DNA of 8,971 nt, from the NCBI GenBank assembly GCA_947625315.1, contig CANQOE010000040.1, positions 1-8,971 of the forward strand, read 5' to 3'. Position 1 is the stretch's first letter; each line of letters begins with the position of its first letter. Below, piece after piece: positions 6,426-8,971 of this stretch. Under the pieces are notes generated by a model. The model made no database searches. It was not told the DNA's origin and worked only from the letters and a program-made list of their open reading frames with translations. The position numbers and the translations under genes are program-made. The stretch is from an uncultured Bacilli bacterium. Its GTDB lineage: Bacteria > Bacillota_I > Bacilli_A > RF39 > UBA660.

Positions 6426-7316
6426 TTAGTCACCTTCAATTTCAATATTTAATTTTTCGAGTATTTTAGTAAGTTCTTCTTCGTCTTTGTAAGGTATTTC
6501 AATTTTTTTATTGTTTATTTTTACTTTAACTCCTAAACGTTCCCGACATAAATTTTCATAAATACTAAATTTTAAATCAAATGGAGCTTTGCGGTTTATC
6601 ATATGTTTTTTAGGTAAAGATGCTAAACTAATAAGTTTTTCCGTATCGCGAACACTTAAGTCTTCTCTTACAATTCTTAAAGCAAGTTCATTAATTTTGT
6701 CTTCATCTTCAATTTTACTTAAAGCACGAGCATGACCCATAGATAATTTTTTTTCTTCTACTAATTTAATAGTATTATCAGGTAGAGTTAATAAACCTAA
6801 CATATTTGTTATATAACTACGACTTTTAGAGAACTTATGAGCTAGTTCTTCTTGAGTAATATTGTTAATCTTTAAAATGTTTTCATAAGCTTTAGCTTCT
6901 TCAATAGGGTTTAAGTTTTCACGTTCAATATTTTCAATTAAAGCTATTTCCATCATTTCGGTATCATTGAAGTCTTTAATAATGGCGGGAATAGTTGTAA
7001 GACCGGCTAGACGAGCAGCTCTAGTACGGCGTTCACCAGCGACTAATTCATAACCTTTAACACTTTTTTTGACAATGATTGGTTGAATAACACCATGTTC
7101 TTTAATAGATTCGGCAAGTTCTTCTAAAGACTCAGAATCAAAATTAACGCGAGGTTGATAAGGGTTACTTCTGATATCTTTTAAAGCAAGTTCAGTTATT
7201 CCACCATTAGTTTGACCTTCATTTACTATTTCCTTTTCAAAATTGTCAAAGTTAATAACTTCATTGGAAAATAATTGTTCTAAACCTTTTCCTAATCCTT
7301 TCTTTCTAGTTTCCAT
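6426..7316 (-). CDS. parB: Chromosome-partitioning protein ParB (Spo0J)
   Basis: This 296-residue ParB carries the ParA-stimulating N-terminal peptide KKGLGKGL (5-12), the NPYQPR box (51-56), the CTP-binding motif GERRTRA (94-100) and the ENIERENLNPIEEA segment (128-141). The parS-recognition helix-turn-helix is TQEELAHKFSKSRSYITNML (154-173), and a dimerisation domain follows at about 240-293. ParB loads at parS, slides as a CTP-gated clamp and recruits SMC, while stimulating ParA. It overlaps parA by 11 nt. ATG 7316 is the only possible start after an in-frame TGA; GAGGG abuts the ATG directly and AAAGGAAG lies about 12 nt away, so start depends on coupling. I found no clear parS (TGTTTCACGTGAAACA) in the window; the best partial match is inside parB (6915-6930) and is poor. 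Confidence 0.97.
   Translation of the reverse strand: METRKKGLGKGLEQLFSNEVINFDNFEKEIVNEGQTNGGITELALKDIRSNPYQPRVNFDSESLEELAESIKEHGVIQPIIVKKSVKGYELVAGERRTRAARLAGLTTIPAIIKDFNDTEMMEIALIENIERENLNPIEEAKAYENILKINNITQEELAHKFSKSRSYITNMLGLLTLPDNTIKLVEEKKLSMGHARALSKIEDEDKINELALRIVREDLSVRDTEKLISLASLPKKHMINRKAPFDLKFSIYENLCRERLGVKVKINNKKIEIPYKDEEELTKILEKLNIEIEGD
6431..6436 (-). promoter_or_regulatory. Shine-Dalgarno deciding the MscS start
   Basis: AAGGTG lies within the final codons of parB and 6 nt before ATG 6424. The TTG at 6445 lacks a comparable site, so the shorter protein is preferred. Confidence 0.75.
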
Positions 7317-8091
7317 CCCTCATAATCACTTCCTTTGCTAAGTTAGCATAAGCCAAAGTGGCTTTACTTTTAGGGTCATATTCATTTATAGGTTTGCCAT
7401 GACTGGGAGCTTCAACAAGCCGAACCAAACGAGGAATAATAGTGTTAAATACTTTGTCTTTGAAGTATTTGCGAACTTCTTCAATAACTTCTAGACCAAT
7501 AATAGTTCGACCATCTAACATAGTTAGTAAAACACCTTCGATTCTTAAAGTAGGGTTCATACTTGATTGAACCATAATAATAGAGTTTAGTAGTTGAGTA
7601 ATTCCTTCTAAAGCAAAAAATTCACATTGAACAGGGATTATTACAGAATCACTGGCTACTAAAGCATTCATGGTTGCTACTCCTAAAGCCGGTTGGCAAT
7701 CAATTATTATGTAATCATAATTATCTTTTATTTCATTTAAAACTAAACGAAGTTGTTCGTTTTGATGAAATGTGGGGTCATCTAACATTTTTTTAACAAA
7801 TTCGACATCAACACCAGCAAGATTAATGGTTGAGGGTAAGATGGATAAATTTTTAAATTTGGTTTTTTTTATCGCATCTTTAATAGAGCATAGGTTGGTT
7901 AATACTTCATAGATGTCATGATCAAAGTCAGAATTAGAATAACCTAAACCGGTCGTGGCATTGCGTTGAGGATCTAGGTCTACTAAAAGAGTTTTCTTCC
8001 CTAAAGTACCTAAAGCCGCGGCAAGATTGATACTGGTGGTAGTTTTACCTACGCCACCTTTTTGATTAACTAATGAAATTACTTTTGCCAT
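7306..8091 (-). CDS. parA: Chromosome-partitioning ATPase ParA (Soj)
   Basis: This 261-residue ParA/MinD-type ATPase has the deviant Walker A KGGVGKTT (11-18), LLVDLDPQ with Asp38 and Asp40 (35-42), and the Walker B/switch DCQPALG beginning at Asp131. It also carries the conserved EAPSHGKPI element near the end. Soj binds DNA as an ATP dimer and, with ParB, segregates the origin; in Bacillus it also tunes DnaA. The N-terminus starts directly at the family's MAKVISLVNQKGG. AAAGAGGTG lies 7 nt before ATG 8091. It is the first gene of a five-gene operon. The Cys-Gln after the Walker B Asp (often Pro-Pro) is unusual but does not touch the catalytic Asp. Beyond it to the right, the usual Noc/RsmG genes are absent from the window. 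Confidence 0.97.
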   Translation of the reverse strand: MAKVISLVNQKGGVGKTTTSINLAAALGTLGKKTLLVDLDPQRNATTGLGYSNSDFDHDIYEVLTNLCSIKDAIKKTKFKNLSILPSTINLAGVDVEFVKKMLDDPTFHQNEQLRLVLNEIKDNYDYIIIDCQPALGVATMNALVASDSVIIPVQCEFFALEGITQLLNSIIMVQSSMNPTLRIEGVLLTMLDGRTIIGLEVIEEVRKYFKDKVFNTIIPRLVRLVEAPSHGKPINEYDPKSKATLAYANLAKEVIMRDGN

Positions 8092-8100
8092 TTATGCACA
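8092..8100 (+). promoter_or_regulatory. Possible DnaA box beside the parA start
   Basis: TTATGCACA fits the relaxed DnaA box TTWTNCACA and differs by one base from the Bacillus box TTATCCACA. It adjoins the parA start codon and partly covers its Shine-Dalgarno. I saw no second box in the window, so it may be chance. Confidence 0.3.
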
Positions 8101-8131
8101 CCTCTTTATAAATTATTAGATAACTAAAAAT

Positions 8132-8160
8132 ATTTTAACATATTATTTGAAATTTGTCTT
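8132..8160 (-). promoter_or_regulatory. Promoter of the parA-parB operon
   Basis: On the minus strand the -10 is TAAAAT (8137-8132) preceded by TGT, and the -35 is AAGACA (8160-8155, 4 of 6 matches) at a 17-nt spacing. Transcription would start near 8125, giving a leader of about 34 nt that holds the AAAGAGGTG site. Confidence 0.6.
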
Positions 8161-8185
8161 TATAATTTTGAAAAATAGTTAAAGA

Positions 8186-8220
8186 AATTTTTTGCGATAG
8201 AAAGAAGAGGCTAAAAAATT
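8186..8220. repeat. Weak inverted repeat between parA and the plus-strand gene
   Basis: AATTTTTT (8186-8193) and AAAAAATT (8213-8220) are perfect complements 19 nt apart. An inner GC/GC pair forms if one U bulges. There is no T tract on either side, so it is not a clear terminator. The A-rich composition of the gap makes chance likely. The rest of the gap between the two divergent promoters (8161-8276) shows nothing else. Confidence 0.25.
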
Positions 8221-8276
8221 AGGAAATATTAAGATTTGATTTGAGTAAAAAAATAAGAATAGAAGAAAGAGTGAAA

Positions 8277-8305
8277 TTGACAAAAATAAAAAGGAATGTT
8301 ATAAT
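8277..8305 (+). promoter_or_regulatory. Perfect consensus promoter with extended -10
   Basis: TTGACA (8277-8282), a 17-nt spacer and TATAAT (8300-8305) match the housekeeping consensus at all twelve bases. The TGT directly before the -10 adds an extended -10. Transcription would start near 8312, about 25 nt before the TTG start at 8337. It lies inside the upstream part of the longer open frame (from 8241), which argues that this part is not translated. Confidence 0.88.
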
Positions 8306-8321
8306 ATCGCTTAAGTTTAAA

Positions 8322-8330
8322 AAAGAGGTG
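8322..8330 (+). promoter_or_regulatory. Shine-Dalgarno deciding the TTG start
   Basis: AAAGAGGTG sits 6 nt before TTG 8337 and 18 nt before ATG 8349. The spacing favours TTG; it is too far for the ATG. The same element precedes parA. Confidence 0.8.
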
Positions 8331-8336
8331 AAAATA

Positions 8337-8924
8337 TTGAAAATATTAATGAAAGCCGAAAAAGATAAATTAGCTAAGGAAAAAGAAATAATACAAGCTA
8401 AAATGAATCAATTTCCTCAAAAACCTTTTAAAGATACATTTGAAAATGAAGAAGAACTTAAAAATTATATAAATTTAATTAAAGAAAACAAAAAATATTT
8501 TATCGAAAAATTAAATGATGAATCATATAATAATCTAAATGAAGATAGCTTACTTGTAACAATAGCAGCTATTGCATTACTTGTTTTTATAGGATCACTA
8601 ATTCTTAATATATTTTTTTCAATTTTTCAATTTTACACATTTTGGCCAATAACTTCAGTGTCTCTGGCTGTTTTAATATTTTATTTTTGTTGTGAAGAAA
8701 TTAAAAATACTATAAAAACAGAATTTTATTTAAAAAAATTAGAAGCAAAATTAAAAGAAATGAGCCATAATAAAGGTTTGGATAAAACTTTAGAAAAAGA
8801 AGTTACTGTAGATAATAAACCAATAATTAATCAAACAAAAGATGCTTATTTTAAACAAGTAGAAGATTTAATAATTGAAATAAAAAATATGAAAGGTAGT
8901 GTGAAAAGTTTTATGGAAAACTAA
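8337..8924 (+). CDS. Unrecognised two-helix membrane protein with helical arms
   Basis: I recognise no family. From TTG 8337 the protein has 195 residues. A charged, lysine- and glutamate-rich helical N-terminus (6-25, 37-60) precedes two hydrophobic helices (about 71-95 and 102-119) joined by a short FYTFWPIT turn. A charged helical region follows (120-142), then a polar C-terminus with a last amphipathic helix (170-190). This suggests a hairpin in the membrane with both ends in the cytoplasm. The frame is open back to 8241, but the promoter at 8277-8305 excludes that start; ATG 8349 (191 residues) is the alternative. It is the only plus-strand gene, divergent from parA, and its codons lean to AAA, GAA and ATA more than its neighbours, so it may be acquired. 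No terminator with a T tract follows before the window ends. Confidence 0.8.
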   Translation: MKILMKAEKDKLAKEKEIIQAKMNQFPQKPFKDTFENEEELKNYINLIKENKKYFIEKLNDESYNNLNEDSLLVTIAAIALLVFIGSLILNIFFSIFQFYTFWPITSVSLAVLIFYFCCEEIKNTIKTEFYLKKLEAKLKEMSHNKGLDKTLEKEVTVDNKPIINQTKDAYFKQVEDLIIEIKNMKGSVKSFMEN

Positions 8925-8942
8925 TCATACTATATGAAAAAG

Positions 8943-8966
8943 ATATTAAAATGAAAATTTTAATAT
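8943..8966. repeat. A/T-only 10-bp palindrome with GAAA loop
   Basis: ATATTAAAAT (8943-8952), loop GAAA, and ATTTTAATAT (8957-8966) form a perfect 10-bp inverted repeat. The GAAA would be a GNRA tetraloop in RNA. It lies 18 nt after the plus-strand stop and has no T tract in view, so a terminator role is possible but weakly supported. Confidence 0.45.
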
Positions 8967-8971
8967 AAATC

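Noticed and set aside
6425..6445. TTG 6445 as the MscS start
   Set aside because: ATG 6424 has a well-spaced AAGGTG and is the family-like start; the extra seven residues would overlap parB without a site of their own.
6915..6930. parS-like sequence GTTTTCACGTTCAATA inside parB
   Set aside because: It matches the 16-bp parS at about 11 positions and has lost the palindrome on its right side.
8161..8276. Origin of replication between the divergent genes
   Set aside because: Only one DnaA-box-like match is nearby, and there is no cluster of boxes or AT-rich 13-mer repeat array.
8241..8336. Upstream 32-codon extension of the plus-strand gene, starting at TTG 8241
   Set aside because: A perfect -35/-10 promoter (8277-8305) lies within it and no ribosome binding site precedes 8241, while AAAGAGGTG precedes TTG 8337.

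Overview
The window is AT-rich (roughly 30% G+C by eye) chromosomal DNA from a low-G+C Gram-positive bacterium. Three things point there: strong AAGGAGG/GAGGTG ribosome binding sites, a parA-parB-MscS-DUF951...ychF gene set of the kind found near the origin in Bacillota, and small Bacillota families (DUF951, DUF1292). Small size, many membrane proteins and very low G+C suggest an uncultured gut Bacilli lineage (Erysipelotrichia- or RF39-like), but this is an inference. All tryptophans are TGG, so there is no positive sign of UGA recoding. None of the 11 genes ends in TGA, however.

Layout, right to left, because ten of eleven genes are on the minus strand. (1) 8091-3885: a tight five-gene operon, parA, parB, an MscS-type channel, a DUF951 zinc-ribbon-like protein and an AbgT-family transporter. 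Junctions overlap by 11-17 nt or are 1 nt apart. An extended -10 promoter lies before parA, and a terminator sits on the transporter's stop codon. (2) 3778-2773: a two-gene unit of an unrecognised lipoprotein and a DUF1292 protein (29-nt overlap), with its own promoter and a terminator that contains the second stop codon. (3) 2707-816: ychF, with its own extended -10 promoter, followed 38 nt later by a YwaF/TMEM164-like membrane protein that lacks a visible Shine-Dalgarno. (4) 774-130: a Bax inhibitor-1 family membrane protein with its own promoter and a clear terminator. (5) 8337-8924, plus strand, divergent from parA: an unrecognised two-helix membrane protein driven by a textbook perfect promoter.

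Chromosome segregation (ParA/ParB), osmotic protection (MscS), ribosome-associated ATPase (YchF) and membrane functions (AbgT, BI-1, YwaF) sit together as in many origin-proximal Bacillota loci. Relative to a typical parA-parB-mscS-DUF951-ychF order (recalled, not searched), the AbgT gene and the lipoprotein/DUF1292 pair look like insertions before ychF. The plus-strand gene sits where noc/rsmG would be expected beyond parA.

Four starts were set inside longer open frames from Shine-Dalgarno and promoter evidence: BI-1 at 774, DUF951 at 5619, MscS at 6424, and the plus-strand gene at TTG 8337. I found no mobile element, CRISPR array, tRNA or rRNA. No gap exceeds 300 nt. I see no convincing new multi-gene system; the best candidates for novelty are the plus-strand gene and the lipoprotein/DUF1292 pair.
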